Below are positions 13,160 through 13,254 of a stretch of 13,254 nt of DNA, piece by piece; the stretch's first letter is position 1; every line of letters starts with the position of its first letter. This DNA comes from Bacillota bacterium (GTDB lineage Bacteria > Bacillota > Clostridia > Christensenellales > SZUA-584): positions 1 through 13,254 of the forward strand of contig JAEYLC010000049.1 in the NCBI GenBank assembly GCA_023461435.1, in the 5' to 3' direction. A model generated the notes under the pieces. It saw only the letters and a program-made list of their open reading frames with translations, was not told the DNA's origin and did no database searches. Position numbers and translations under genes: made by a program.

Positions 13160-13254
13160 ATGGCTAACAAACAAACGATCGATGGCAACACGGCCGCTGC
13201 CCATGTGGCATATGCGTTTTCGGACGTCGGCGCGATTTACCCCATCACACCCTC
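13160..13254 (+). CDS. nifJ: Pyruvate:ferredoxin (flavodoxin) oxidoreductase, N-terminal fragment
   Basis: Homodimeric thiamine-diphosphate and Fe-S enzyme that oxidises pyruvate and CoA to acetyl-CoA and CO2 while reducing ferredoxin or flavodoxin. Only the first 31 codons plus two bases lie in the window. They read as the conserved start of the single-chain enzyme: DGNTAAAHVAYAFSDVGAIY (8-27) followed by PITP of the YPITPS motif, which belongs to the pyruvate-binding domain I. AAGGAGG precedes the ATG at good distance, after a near-consensus promoter. It is cut by the window's right edge, not broken. Its product, reduced ferredoxin, is the electron donor for the Rnf complex encoded upstream. 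Confidence 0.9.
   Translation, partial: MANKQTIDGNTAAAHVAYAFSDVGAIYPITP

Overview
The window looks like chromosomal DNA from an anaerobic member of the Clostridia. The evidence is the rpsO-pnp pair, a complete six-subunit Rnf complex in the order C-D-G-E-A-B, the start of a pyruvate:ferredoxin oxidoreductase, a CwlD-like cell-wall amidase and an MreB-type actin, all with strong GGAGG-type ribosome binding sites. Most of the window is GC-rich (40 G/C in the 60 bases from 4741). One interval, about 8560-10200, is clearly AT-rich (19 G/C in the 60 bases from 8941).

Layout. On the minus strand at the left are rpsO (2686-2423) and pnp (2305-167), separated by an elaborate run of RNA hairpins and closed by an intrinsic terminator at 129-154. 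A 343-base divergent control region (2687-3029) separates rpsO from the plus-strand operon rnfC-rnfD-rnfG-rnfE-rnfA-rnfB-maf (3030-8510). That operon is tightly packed, has two ATGA overlaps, and ends in a strong terminator at 8525-8553. Next comes an AT-rich two-gene minus-strand cassette: a SatD-family protein (10108-9452) followed by a DUF3307-type membrane protein (9348-8569). Between them lies a short repeated element that can fold as a three-way junction. A small flavodoxin (10257-10673, plus) and a membrane-anchored N-acetylmuramoyl-L-alanine amidase (11587-10823, minus) converge on a shared bidirectional terminator. An MreB-family gene (11873-12907, plus) with its own terminator follows, and the window ends 32 codons into a PFOR gene (from 13160) behind a near-consensus promoter.

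How the genes work together. PFOR would reduce ferredoxin from pyruvate. The Rnf complex would oxidise that ferredoxin with NAD+ and pump ions, and the flavodoxin could stand in as electron carrier. The amidase, MreB and Maf belong to wall growth, cell shape and nucleotide housekeeping. rpsO-pnp is the usual ribosome and RNA-turnover pair.

The most unusual part is the SatD/DUF3307 cassette. By eye, the SatD protein shows the motif order of a nucleotidyl-cyclase/palm fold (Asp on strand 1, a GDE hairpin, RIGLGIG, G-x-AFYAAR) followed by a C-terminal helix-turn-helix. Its partner carries a conserved-looking set of His/Asp/Gln/Lys residues in and beside its membrane helices. A signalling or stress/defence role is inference only. 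No database search was possible.
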